A DNA stretch of 64,000 nucleotides, taken from positions 1,860,001 to 1,924,000 of the forward strand of contig NW_026907680.1 of the NCBI RefSeq assembly GCF_028389875.1, in the 5' to 3' direction. The position numbers were made by a program, and so were the translations under genes. Position 1 is the first letter of the stretch. Each line of letters opens with the position of its first letter. This DNA comes from Rhea pennata (Eukaryota > Chordata > Aves > Rheiformes > Rheidae). Below are positions 13,891 to 23,880 of the stretch, one piece after another. The notes under the pieces were generated by a model, which was not told the DNA's origin, searched no databases, and saw only the letters and a program-made list of their open reading frames with translations.

Positions 13891-14755
13891 AGCACGGTCG
13901 AGTGAGAGGAGTGCCAAGACAACTACAGTGTGGTTTTGTTATACGAGTTTCACTACGCCACGTTGGTTTGGAGATACCTTAATGTTGCAGCTCTAGAGGC
14001 TTTCAGGCACTAGACTAACCACGCTGCCACTCCGGGGACACTTCCTCTGAGAAGTCCAGGGATGTTAAGATACAGGTGTGTCTGTCCCCGCCTCCTCATT
14101 CCTCAATCCTTTCTAGAAGCTGGCCTGACAGATGAGCCAAGCTTTCGGTTACTGTGACTTGCTGGTCACGCCAGAGCTGTAGCCCTGCTGAAGGGCAGAG
14201 TAAAGGGTGTCTCAGTAACACGAGTTTCTCAGCGAGTTCTCTGCCGTCATCGAACACCTGCATTTGTCATCCCACAGCTGCACGCGTGCCCCTTGGAGGG
14301 CAGTGATCCCAGGCTGCTGGGACAGGGGAAGTTCCTTCCAAGGGCTGCTGAGGAAGAGCGGTTGTACTGCGGGGAAGAAAGAGCTCGGAAATTCTCTTCT
14401 ACCTAGGATTTCTCAGTCCCTGAGAGGCAGGAGCCGTCACCTGGCTTCAGCGGTGCTTGGGAGGTGACTTGCGCCTCATCAGCTCCTAGGCCAGCAGCAG
14501 GCACGTGGATTTCCTCCTGGTTCTGATGCCACTTCTCCCGAAGAACCACCAGCACCAGGCCCAGTGCCCCTTTGGGAGCTTCCGAGGTCACTTCTGGTAG
14601 GCCAGGAGCAAGCCCACTGCTGCTGCTCCACTTCAGGAGGTCACTTCTGCCTCAGGACCTGACAGGTCAGTGGCAGGCCCAGGACGGCAGTGCTGACTGC
14701 GAGGCCACTATTCCCTCAGGCCCGGAGAGACCAGTGGCAGGCAGAAGGCTTTGAT
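13891..14755. other. Left-arm-only sequence, no gene seen
   Basis: About 860 bp present only in the left arm, between the triplicated block and the part of the arm leading to the CARD exon. From about 14450 it contains loosely repeated GAGGTCACTTCTGCCTCAGG-like units of about 90 bp, a degenerate tandem repeat that continues into shared sequence to about 14940. No coding signal is recognised. Confidence 0.5.
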
Positions 14756-15104
14756 GCTGAGTGTGAGGGCACTTGTGCCTTGCACCCGGGAGCCTCGCAG
14801 CAGGAAAATGGTGTCAGTGCTGACAGGGAGGTGATTCCAGCCCCACCCACCTGGAAGCCAGGAGGAGGAACCTTGCTGCTGCTTCTGCTAGTGAGCTCAC
14901 TTGGGCCTCAAGACCTGAGAGGCCACCAGTGGCCACAAGGCTGCTGTTAGTGCCTGGGAAGGAGCAACCAGCCTGGGGAGGCAGCAGGGGTGTTGGCAAG
15001 CTCAGTGCCGGAGGGGAGAGCAGCAGGTGTTGTGCAGCTGCCTCCAGGAGGGCTCCACGCTGTCTCCCATTGCTTCTTCATCAATGTCCTGATGAAGCAG
15101 GGAC

Positions 15105-15825
15105 TTGGTGCGTAACCAGGGAGGGGTGCTGATACCTGGCTGTGCTGGAAAGGAGCTTTTCAGAGAAGGACCTGGGGGTTGTGGTGGGCACCAAGCTGAC
15201 CATGAACCAGCAATGTGCTCTGGTGGCAAAGAGCAGCCATGGTATCCTGGGCTGCATCAGGAAGAGCATTGCCAGCAGGTGGAGACAGGTGATCCTTCCC
15301 CTCTGCTCAGCACTGGTGAGGCCGCACCTGGAGAGCTTGGTCCACCAGCACAAGAGAAACATGGACCTACTGGAGTGAGTCCAACCACAAAGAAGACTAA
15401 GGGCCTGGAGCATCTCCTGTATGAGGAGAGACAGAGATAGCTGGGCCTGTTCAGTGTGTAAGGGGAGAAGGCTCAGAGCAATTTGAATGTACAGAAGTAC
15501 CTGATGGGGACATGGCATAAAGAAGACAGAGACAGATTCTTCTGTGACAGCCAGTGGCAGGATGGGAGGCAACAGGCACATGTAGAAATACAAGAAATTC
15601 CATTGAAATATAAGAAAAGACTTTCTACTGCAAGAGCGATGGAAGACTGGACCAAGTTGCTCAGCAGGACTGTGAGTCTCCATCCTTGCTGCTGCTCAAA
15701 ACCCAACTGGACACAGTCTCAGTCAGCATGCTCCAGGTATACCTCCAGGTATAAAAGAAAAGAGGGTGGAGGCAGATGTTCTCCAGGGGTGCTTTCCAAC
15801 TTCAGCAATGCGTTGATTCAGTGAT
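15105..15825 (+). mobile_element. CR1 LINE fragment with reverse-transcriptase C-terminus
   Basis: Plus-strand translation at 15142-15378 gives LERSFSEKDLGVVVG, NQQCALVAKSSHGILGCI and VILPLCSALVRPHLE, the C-terminal end of CR1 ORF2, followed by CR1 3' UTR. The piece is 5'-truncated as usual for CR1. The same insertion is at 25228-25975 in the other arm. Confidence 0.92.
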
Positions 15826-15931
15826 TTGGTGATGCTGCCATTTGTGAAGTCACTTGTGAGCTGCCTAGAGGAACTTTGCTTCTCCATGGAAGAACTCCTC
15901 TGTATCACAGAGCAGTCAGTGCCTCTGCAAA

Positions 15932-16216
15932 TTACTTCTCAAGGGCTTCAACGAGGCGTGGGGGCTTTTTCTTCAGGGCCTTGTACAGGCGATCCTTGCA
16001 CCAGGGAGTCCAGCTCAGCAACAGCCTGAACAGCTCACGCATCATGGTGTGGGATGTTTTCTCCGCCAGAATTCTTTGGTATTGCTCAAAGTCCAGAATG
16101 TCCCCGAGCAGGAGGTCCAGGACACCTTTCACTTCAACAACACGTTCAATCAGCTCCACTCGGTGCCTATCAACAAAGTGTTCCCCTGGGGAGGCCAGAA
16201 GCAAAGGGTTAGTCAT
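15932..16216 (-). CDS. ASC/NLRP1-type CARD protein, copy P1 (terminal exon)
   Basis: A 94-codon reading frame from ATG 16216-16214 to the stop at 15934-15932. A GTGTCCACAG acceptor immediately precedes the ATG, and a second acceptor (CCCCAG) gives an exon 16185-15932. The protein has the six-helix CARD layout, opening EHFVDRHRVELIERV, then VLDLLLGDILDFEQYQ, ILAEKTSHTMMRELF, SWTPWCKDRLYKAL and ending PRLVEALEK. These positions match the CARD subfamily of ASC (PYCARD), NLRP1 and CARD8, which mediates caspase-1/inflammasome contacts in the cytosol. No PYD, NACHT, LRR or FIIND exon is seen nearby, so it may be a CARD-only protein, or the last exon of a longer gene that I could not connect in frame. 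A small possible exon lies about 330 bp upstream at about 16515-16570 (ALGTENKSPNLLKCC). It differs from copy P2 at five residues of 94. Both copies are open, suggesting constraint or recent duplication. Confidence 0.75.
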   Translation of the reverse strand: MTNPLLLASPGEHFVDRHRVELIERVVEVKGVLDLLLGDILDFEQYQRILAEKTSHTMMRELFRLLLSWTPWCKDRLYKALKKKPPRLVEALEK

Positions 16217-17204
16217 CTGTGGACACACTGGTGCTCCTTCAGCTGCTTCACAGGTCATGGAGCAGCAGCCACTTCACAGCGGGGTTTGCCTGAGCTAGCA
16301 CGACCCAAGGAGGAAATGAACGGCACCACGGAGCACCCAGTCCTCTCTGTTGTTAGTGGGTGATGGCACCGTCTAGCCGAAAGCCGAAAGCATTCTAGTG
16401 TGAATGTCTAATTCAAACTGGGGCTGTGCCGGGGCCAATGCTGTGTTTTAGAGTGGGTGTTTGAGCCCCTGCCCCTGGTTTTGAGGCGTTTTTCCCCCAA
16501 AAGTCTCACCTGTCACTGCAACATTTGAGCAGATTTGGGGATTTGTTCTCTGTCCCTAAAGCCTGTGGGACAGCAAAACAGAAAAGAAATGAGAGGGGAA
16601 GCAATGGGAGGGAGCTCCAATCTTGCACAGTCGACGGGGCGCTGCAGAAGGGAGGGACAGAGCAGACACCTTTCCAAAGGAGGCTCCTTCCCTTAGGGGA
16701 CCAGGACTCCCAGGCCACCTCCCAGCCTTGCTGGTGACCCTCTCTCACGGCTGCTCCCATCCCCATCGAGCCAGTGCCATCAAATGACAGCACAGCTAAC
16801 TGCAGCCCTATCAGAGACCACCACCGCGCGGTGTGAACTGGCCATGGGAAATGCTGGAGCTACGGATGATGTTCCATGAGCACCTCTGACAGGGAGGAGA
16901 CATCCCATCACCTGGTTCAACCCATATGTCTTGCTGGGAACTCACTGCATTGGAGTTTTAAGCTAATTTCAGACAGTGTCATGGCAAAAACAGTCAATCG
17001 AGCTCATCACCCTTGGTTTGTTCTGCAGCAACCACACACATGCCAACATGGCTGCCCCAATAACACGCCAATGACACACACACGCCAACGACACGGCTGC
17101 CCCTTTCACAGGCAAAGACATGGACACGGCAGCCCCACGCACACGGCAGCCCCACGCACACCCATGTGCAGGGCAATTGGGACCAGTGGGACAACATCCC
17201 CCCT

Positions 17205-17480
17205 GCCCCCCTTATACCCCGGGGGCCCAGGTGTCCAGGCACCCCTCAGCCCCCCACCCTGGGGGGCATCCAAGACCCCGCTGGGCCCCACCACCCCAGG
17301 GACCCAGCATCCGGACACCCCACTGCCTCCCCCCACACCAGGCGTCCAGGCCTCCCGACACCCCTCTGCCCCCCTCACACGAGGGGTCCAGGCATCCGGG
17401 CCCCTCCTTCCACGTGCCCAGGAAATCCCCATCTCTTCCCACGCCAGGGGCCCAGGCGTCCGAGCACCCCCCCTTCCCCC
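17205..17480. repeat. GC-rich minisatellite upstream of CARD copy P1 exons
   Basis: Degenerate tandem array of about 55-65 bp units built on GGGGCCCAGGCGTCCGGGC-like cores separated by C-rich tracts. It lies within the presumed first intron of the CARD gene. The mirror array is at 23510-23880. Confidence 0.8.
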
Positions 17481-17638
17481 CGCCCCCCGTTACCTGAGCG
17501 CCGGCTCGGACGCCTGGGCCCCTCGCCGCGCCCCCTTCCCTCCCCCAGGCCCAGCGATGCCGCTGCCGCCCCGCGCCGGGAACTGCAATCCCAGCAGGCA
17601 GCGCGGCCGCCGAGCCCCGCCCCCTCCCTGGCGCCTCC
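17480..17638 (-). promoter_or_regulatory. CpG promoter and first (non-coding) exon of CARD copy P1
   Basis: CpG-dense block mirrored at 23395-23570. It contains a GC box (reverse complement of GGGGGCGGGGCTC) at about 17611-17623 and a ZNF143/SBS-like element ACTGCAATCCCAGCAGGC at 17582-17599, one base shorter than the usual motif. A CTCAG/GTAACG splice donor in minus sense at about 17493 would end a first exon without an ATG. The inner end of the palindrome arm falls at about 17638, so the promoter sits at the very edge of the repeat. Confidence 0.6.
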
Positions 17639-17654
17639 TCGAGCCCTGACAGAG

Positions 17655-18133
17655 GGGACGAGAGAGACACGGAGCTGCTGGAGAGAGGGCGGCGTGGGGC
17701 TGCGAAGGGGGTCGGGGGCTGGAGCAGCTGCCCTCCGAGGAACGGCTGCGAGAGCTGGGGCTGTTTAGCCTGCGGAGGAGAAGCCTGAGGAGGATCTTAT
17801 CAGTGTGTCTAAGTACCTGAAGGGAGGGTGTCAAGGGGACGGGGCCAAACTCTTTTCAGTAGTGCCGTGCGACAGGACTAGAGGCAGCGGGCACAAACTG
17901 AACCAGCGGACGCTCCGCCTGAATATGAGGAGGAATTTCTTCACAGTGACAGTGACCGAGCACTGGGAGAGGTTACCCAGAGAGGTGGAGGAGTCTCCTT
18001 CCCTGGAGAGATTCAAGGCCTCTCTGGATGCAGTCCTGTCTACGATGGTCTAGGTGACCCTGCCTGAGCAGGGAGGTTGCACTAGATGATCTCCACAGGT
18101 CCCTTCCAACCTTCCTGATTCTCTGATTCTGCT
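17655..18133 (+). mobile_element. CR1 LINE 3' fragment at the inner palindrome edge
   Basis: Typical CR1 3' region: GGCACAAACTGAACCAGCGG, ATGAGGAGGAATTTCTTCAC, GAGCACTGGGAGAGGTTACC, GGTGACCCTGCCTGAGCAGG and a final GATTCTCTGATTCTG. It begins within about 20 bp of the left-arm end and has no partner at the inner end of the right arm. Confidence 0.9.
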
Positions 18134-18860
18134 GAGCCTGCTCGCCTCAAGGCCAGCTCTGGGCTCTGCTGCTCTCCTTCCTACCTGCCCTCCGGCTCTG
18201 CAACTCCACTAGTTCCCGGGTGCTACAGCCCAGGTGGCCATGGACGCTGCTGGCACCAAGCCTCCGGGGTGGCCGCTTCCCCTTCTGGCCCAGGGCACCC
18301 GCCTTCTTCCCCTCACGCCCGCAAAAGCCCAGCACTCAAGGGCACCCAAGACACACACAAGAGCTGGCAGTTCCCTCCCACCACGCAGCCAGCACTGGGC
18401 CCCAGCAAGGGGGCCCAGGCTCAAGCACTTCCTCCCCTCAGAGGCGTACAGCAGCTTTTTCCTCCTCTCCCCACAGGCCCCTTGAACCCAGGACATGCGT
18501 TGGCCATGGCAGGGCCCTCTCCACGCCTCTCCCCGGCACCAACAAGACGCAGCACACCCCTAGGCCACAGCCACCGCAGCTGCAGCCAAAGAGCCACAGC
18601 ACGACGACGGTGTAGAGCTGCCCTGGCAGCAGCCCCCAAGCCCTGACTCCTCAGCTCTGCTCTTCAGGCCTCTCCAAAGTTCCCATGCTGCAAACAGATG
18701 ATCTCACTGCACACCCAGCCAAGAGCCACCCGACTTGGGGCAGTTGGTTTAATTCAGCATCAGAGAACTTCCTGTGTGCTCGCATGGCTCACAAGCAGTG
18801 CTGCTGCTGCCGTTGCCGCCGTTGTCAGGCAGTTGCGCCGTTGCCGGTCAGCGCCACTGC
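18134..18860 (-). pseudogene. CCDC81-like 3'-end fragment (copy IV)
   Basis: Same orientation as copy I: 18134-18755 equals the 3' flank seen at 3420-3998 and (inverted) 44184-44760. On the minus strand, 18860 down to about 18756 keeps the end of a Ser/Gly-rich last exon with CEPCEHTGSSLMLN and a stop. The remaining exons are missing, so this is a scrap left by rearrangement. Confidence 0.65.
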
Positions 18861-19620
18861 TGGAGAGGGCCACTCTCCAGGCTCACAGCACTTGCTGCCC
18901 ATTAAAGCTCCAGCGAGCAGAAGAGGTTTGGGTGCAGGTAGGTGGGTACCATGTCATGGTGAGCTAGTGGTAAATAGGTACCTTGCAAAGTCTTCCCCAA
19001 GACCTGGTCCCCTCCCACCTCTGCAACACTGAATATGGTGCAGTTCAAGTGTTGAAGACAGAATTAAGAAACTATGACAGAGGGAGAAAGCAGCCAGACA
19101 TGTGCCCTGGCAACAGAGTGAGAACCTGACACCTTTCCTCTCTGCTTTGATCCTGCCTTAACACAACAGCGGTGTGGCTGTATTCCAGCTTAGGCTGTCC
19201 CTTGTAGGATGACCTCGTAAGGCCACCGGACCAAGGAAGACAGGCAGCAAACCATTGCCCATCCTGGAACAGAGTCCCTGGGGCCACGGAGCAGTGGCTA
19301 ATGTAGCTGGCAGCACAGTGCGTAATGCTGTGCCTCGGAGCCTATCCTGCCAGATGACCCTGCTGCTCGCCTTCCTGCATGGAGAGAAATTTTCACTGTG
19401 GTTGTTTCCAGAGCTCTCCTTCAGGCATGATCTGCAGCCCTGGGTGTTTTGTTAGGGGGTGATCCCCGTTCCTGTGGATGTGACCCCAGTCAGTGGGACC
19501 CATGTGCTTCTGCTACAGAACTGCCTTCTGTGGCAGAAGCAGGTGCCCAACTTGTCAGGCTGAAATGGGGACCCTACTGCCCCTGTGCTCATGCCACCTC
19601 CACGCGGTGTGTATTTGCAG
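18861..19620. other. Junction and intron-like sequence before copy II
   Basis: 18861-19060 matches none of the other blocks that I could see and has no coding signal. From about 19240 the sequence follows intron sequence of the intact CCDC81-like gene (about 37890-38268) closely. Confidence 0.5.
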
Positions 19621-20750
19621 TCCATTCCTAGGCACCCCAGAGTGCTCTGCCCAGAAGGCAGTGCCAGGCAGGAGGAAGCCACCTTCAGAAGCTGGAGCAC
19701 CTACTGAGTGGCCTGGGAATGAAGTGGACGAGAATGCCAGAGCAGTAAGTGTCACTGTTGGAGGCCCTTCTTCTGCCGGTGTGCATCCTGCAAAAGCCTT
19801 GTGCTATGGGCGCTGGCTCACAAGAGCCCTTCCCATGGGTTCACTGAGCCCTGCCCGACATCGCCCAGTCCTGCCTTCAAAGGCGCCGGTGGTGAATGTA
19901 GTTTTGGAATGCACACGCTGTTGCACCTTGCTCTCCGTGAACACACCAGCAGAGCCTCTGGGGCCCTCCTGCTGGTGGCACTGGATGTGCTGGGCCTTTC
20001 TGTGATAGAAAGTGAAGTTTCTGCTCAGCTCTGTCATAATTCAGATGCCTGGTTCAAAGAGAATGGGATGTTCAGCCTTTCTGGGCTTCCCTTCAGGGTA
20101 AAAGGGTGCTGACAGGAAGGCTCCCGGGAAGGCTCAGAGCAGAGGCTGGGGAAGAACCTTCCCTTCTGCAAAATGGAGCTGCCATAGCCCCCCCCTACCC
20201 CCTCCTGTCCTCCCTAGCAGGACTGCCCTGCACATTGCCCTAGAGTTTAGTGAGCTGCCTTCCCCTGTGCTTGCCTCCCTTGACTCCATGCTCTTCTGGA
20301 TCAGCCTTTTGGCTCTTCCCTTGACAAAAGCCTGCCAGAACATTTAGCTCTTTGCCCATATTCCCCTGCAGCTGCTCTTGTTTGGAATGGAGGGGCTGCT
20401 GTGAGCAAAAGCAATGGGTGTTTCTGCAGTTCTGAGAGGCAGCTTCTTCTCTGAAGCATGGAAACATGGGCTGCCCTTGCCAGCAGCAAGAGCCTTTACT
20501 TGGCAGCATCTCACCTCTCTTTCTCACCTTTGCAGATGAAAATACGCAGGGATTCAATCCCGACAGCCACTAAAGCAGCTTCGATTGTGTCCCTTGAACC
20601 TCTTCCAAGTATTTTTCCAATGTGAGTACTTTGCCTTCCTTCTTTCCCCCTGCCTCAGAAAGGCAGCAGCCTCTCCGCACAGGTTTGTTAGGGCTGCAGT
20701 GCCAGGGCTGGGGGAGGCTGCTCTGAAAGTCTTCCCAGCGGCTGGGTCCC

Positions 20751-21478
20751 TCTTATAGTTAGATTCCTGGGGGCCATATGCCCAGGTTGGCAAGCCGGCA
20801 CAAACTCACTCATACACACACACACACAAAGACTCTTTAGGAGCAAGCAGTTTATTAGTAGATACTTACGAACAGACCGACCCAATGGTAATCTCGAGGA
20901 CCACCTCAATGCTTGTCCCAATCATCTGCATGATGAGAGAGCGAGAATCGGCAGGTACAATCTTTTCGGATGTCCCCGAGGAGGCAACGTGGTCCTCTGT
21001 TGTGTAGCAGCCTCTCTCTCCTTCAGAAAAACTCCGGTATTTATGATTACTTGTGGTAGGCGGGAGTCCCGGCACCTGGGGCCAGCAAGTGCAGGGAGTC
21101 TAGCCCAACTCCACCCCGGTTGCATAACCAGGCTATGATACTGCGCACGCATGCAGACTTATTTCGGGGGCCACATTTGGCTTTGGGGGTCGCTATTTCA
21201 CTACTCTTCAGCTTCTGACCTTCATGTTGACTGCTTCTCATGGTGATTCTGTAGCTGGAAGCCACCGAATCTACATGTAACCAACCACTGTTCTTTCTCA
21301 CAGATTCCCAAGACCTTGTCAGTTACTTATTTGTATCCCGCTTAACACAGCGGTATTGTTCAGGCACTGAAAAGTTACAACACTAGACTATTCCCACCAA
21401 GTATCAGGTAGTACAGATACAAAAAGTTACAACACGGACCATTCCCATCAAGTGTCAGGTAGCAGGGATACAGTCGCA
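20751..21478 (-). mobile_element. Solo-LTR-like insertion
   Basis: The paralogous intron at about 39353 reads GGCTGGGTCCC then AGTGACCTG without a gap; here about 728 bp sit between the two halves. In minus sense the insert begins TGCGACTGTATCCC, has an internal duplication of about 50 bp (TACCTGAYACTTG... twice), a TATA-like CATAAATACC near 21043 and AATAAA at about 20855-20850, followed by a GT-rich stretch. This order (U3, TATA, polyA signal) fits an LTR. No matching target duplication is visible, so exact ends are uncertain. Confidence 0.6.
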
Positions 21479-22659
21479 GTGACCTGAATGCATGCTCTGC
21501 CTACATGTGGGCTCTGAGGGTGGGGAGAGGGTTCTGCAGAACTCTGTGATGTCGTCCACCTGCTAAGGGCTTTGTGTGTAAATGCTTGATGCCTTTCTCC
21601 TTCTTTGACACTGGGTGCCCAGCAACAACCTATTGCCCACCCCTGAACACAGAGTCTTTGGGGCCACAGAGCAGTCTTGTGTAGTTGGCAGGACAGCAGG
21701 TAATGGTGTGTTTCAGAGCCTGTCCTGGCAGATGACCCTGCTGCTCTCCTCACTGCCTGGAGAGAGTCTCCCTTGGGCTCCTGGAGCTCTCCTTCAGGCA
21801 TGACGTGCAGCCCCAGGTATTTGATGGGAGGTGATGCTCTGATGTGGCCCCAGTCAGTGGAAGCCCTGTGCTTCTGCTGCAGAATTGCCTTCTGCTGCAG
21901 GAGCAGGTGTGAAGCTGGTGAGGGCCAGGTGGGGACCCTACTCTCCCTGTGCTCATATCACCTCTCCGCGGTGTGTATTTGCAGGCTGGTGCCAGTCACC
22001 TCAGAGTGCTCTGCACAGAGTGCAGCAGCGGGCAGGAAGAAGGAACGGAGAGAAGCCCGAGCACTAGTGCATGTCCTCTGAGCGAGGACCGTCAGAGGTC
22101 TGGAGTGGTAAGTGCTCCTCATTGAGGCCCTTCATGTGCCAGCCTGCTCTCTGCCCAGGCCTTGTGCTATGGGTGCTGGTTGTACAAGAGCCCTGCTGGG
22201 CCCTGGAAGGCTTTGCGCAGGCCTTTGTTTTCAGAGATGCCAGCTGTGCTCTACTTCTGCAATGTATCTGCCTCTCCAGCGCTCTCTGTGAGCAACCCAA
22301 CAAAGCCTCTGGGGCTCTCTGCTTGGTGGCTGTGGAACTGCAGGGCGTTTCCACGCTAGAAGATGGAGAGTTTCTCTTCAGCTGTGTGATGAGTAAGATC
22401 TTTGGTGTGAACAAGCAAGGGATGTTCAGCCTTGCTGGGCTTCCCTTCAGGGCAGAAGGGTGCTGACAGGAAGGCTCACGGGAAGAGTTAGGGAACAGGC
22501 CTTTCCCTTGCGGGAAAAGAGACCGGCTCTGGCCCCCACTGCGCACCCCTGTCCTCCCTAGCAGGACGGCCTTGGCCTTTCTGCCGCAGGAGGGCACAGC
22601 CTGTTCCTTTCTGCCTCCTTCTCCAGGGGGAAGAAGAGCCATGGGCGGAGACAGGGACA

Positions 22660-23215
22660 AGCAGGAGAAAGAGCAGCAGCAGTGGCAGTGTCAGCGGCAG
22701 ACCCGGTGGCAACAGAAGACAGAGCAGCAGTGGCAGGGGCAGTGGCAGCATCAGTGGCAGCCACAGTGCCGGCAGCAGCCCCACTGGCAGTCGCAGTGGG
22801 AGCCCCAGTGGCAGACACAGCGGCAGCCCCACCGGGAGCCCCAGTGGCACTGGGAAACCCACTGTCAGACAGAGCGACAGCCCCAGTGTCAGCAGCAGCC
22901 TCACTGGCAGTGGCAGTGGAAGCTCCAGCTGCAGGCACAGCAGCAGCTCCAGTGCCAGTGTCAGACAGAGCGGCAGCGGCAGTGGAAGCTCCAGTGGCGG
23001 GGACAGCAGCAGATCCACTGGCGGTGGCAGCAGCAGTGGAAGCCCCGGTGGCGGGCACAGCGGCAGCCCCAGGGGCAGGCGCAGTCGAAGACCACATGTC
23101 AGACAGAGGGGAAGCGGCAGTGGGAGCCCCGGGGGCAGCGGCGGTGGCCACAGCAGCAGCCACAACGGCGGCAGCGGCGGCAGCAGCAGCAGCTCTGCTT
23201 GTGAGCCGCGCGAGC
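22660..23215 (+). repeat. Ser/Gly-coding tandem array in the last exon of copy II
   Basis: Degenerate array of GGCAGC/AGTGGC/GGAAGCCCC hexamers and 9-mers in blocks of about 60 bp. It encodes S-G-S-G-S-P and R-H/Q-S-G-S-P units in the splice-consistent frame. Other frames and the opposite strand are also open (Ala/Val-, Leu/Pro-, Gln/Trp-rich), purely as a result of the periodicity. Confidence 0.85.
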
Positions 23216-23394
23216 ACCCAGGAAGTTCTTGTGTGCTGAATTAAACCAGCTGCCCCAGGCCGGGTGGCTCTTGGCGGGGTGTGCGGCGCGCTCGCCCGCC
23301 TGCAGCGCGGCAGCTCTGGGGAGGCCTGAGGAGCGGAGCGGAGCAGCCGGGGCTCGGGGCCAGGAAGGCTCCTCCTCACAGCGGCTGCTCCCGC

Positions 23395-23570
23395 GAGGCG
23401 CCAGGGAGGGGGCGGGGCTCGGCGGCCGCGCTGCCTGCTGGGATTGCAGTTCCCGGCGCGGGGCGGCAGCGGCATCGCTGGGCCTGGGGGAGGGAAGGGG
23501 GCGCGGCGAGGGGCCCAGGCGTCCGAGCCGGCGCTCAGGTAACGGGGGTGGGGGGAGGGTGCTCGGACGC
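23395..23570 (+). promoter_or_regulatory. CpG promoter and first exon of CARD copy P2
   Basis: Mirror of 17480-17638. GC box GGGGGCGGGGCTC lies at about 23409-23421 and a ZNF143/SBS-like element (CTGCTGGGATTGCAGT on this strand) at about 23433-23451. CTCAG/GTAACG at 23538/23539 is a good splice donor ending a CpG-rich exon that has no ATG, so the start codon would lie further downstream, as in the CARD exon. Confidence 0.6.
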
Positions 23571-23880
23571 CTGGGCCCCTGACGTGGGAAGGGATGGGGA
23601 CTTCCTGGGCACGTGGAAGGAGGGGCCCAGACGCCTGGGCCCCTGGGGTAGGGGGAGGCAATGGGGTGTCCGGATGCCTGGGCCCTGGAGTCAGGGCGGG
23701 GCAGAGGGATGCCCGTACGCCTGGGCCGCTCGCGTAGTGGGCAGAAGAGAGGTGCCCAGACACCTGGGCCCCTCGGGTAGAGGCAGGCAGGAGAATGCCC
23801 AGATGCCTGGGCCCCTGGGGTGCAGGGGGGCAGAGGGGTGCCTGGACCCCTGGGGTGGGGGGGAGCAGGGGGAATGTTGC
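23510..23880. repeat. GC-rich minisatellite in CARD copy P2 first intron
   Basis: At least six degenerate units of about 55-65 bp with cores such as GACGCCTGGGCCCCTGGGG (near 23571, 23631, 23667, 23721, 23761 and 23805). It mirrors the array at 17205-17480 but differs in unit order and number, as expected of a fast-changing array. Confidence 0.8.

Larger units (their letters stand above)
8862..17638 (+). repeat. Left arm of a large inverted repeat (palindrome)
   Basis: Matches the reverse complement of 23395-30203 in a long colinear series: 8862-10540 with 28640-30203; 12350-13800 with 26340-28150; 14756-17638 with 23395-26310. Matching landmarks include CARD exons (15932-16185 and 24866-25119), a CR1 (15105-15825 and 25228-25975) and CpG promoters (17480-17638 and 23395-23570). 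Arm-specific differences: the left arm has a CR1 at 10965-11492, a GC-rich 11493-12345 segment and 13891-14750. The right arm has a CR1 at 27162-27468 and a segment at 28250-28640. The spacer is 17639-23394. Confidence 0.85.
19621..23244 (+). pseudogene. CCDC81-like copy II, partial and frameshifted
   Basis: Plus-strand exons matching the intact gene: 19621-19744 (124 nt, to 38269-38392), 20536-20621 (86 nt, starts ATGAAAATACGC, to 39125-39210), 21985-22107 (to 39853-39979) and a last exon 22627-23244. The last exon follows CTTCTCCAG, starts GEEEPWAETGTSRRKSSSS, and continues as a Ser/Gly/Pro-rich array to CEPREHPGSSCVLN and TAA, giving 205 residues. Exon 21985-22107 has lost one base in ACTAG-TGCATG relative to the intact copy, so the homologous frame runs into TGA a few codons later. 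The HU-domain exons and the exons equivalent to 40792-42415 are missing. A 728-bp LTR-like insertion sits in the intron after 20621. Likely non-functional, although the last exon itself is undamaged. Confidence 0.6.

Noticed and set aside
15081..15683. A 200-codon minus-strand ORF (and its mirror at 25371-25976) with hydrophobic stretches
   Set aside because: It is antisense to a CR1 LINE fragment. The sense strand explains the sequence as the CR1 ORF2 end.
16876..17768. Pro-rich ORFs of 200-257 codons near the left CARD promoter
   Set aside because: They lie over the GC-rich minisatellite and the CpG island. The mirror region has equivalent open frames on the other strand.
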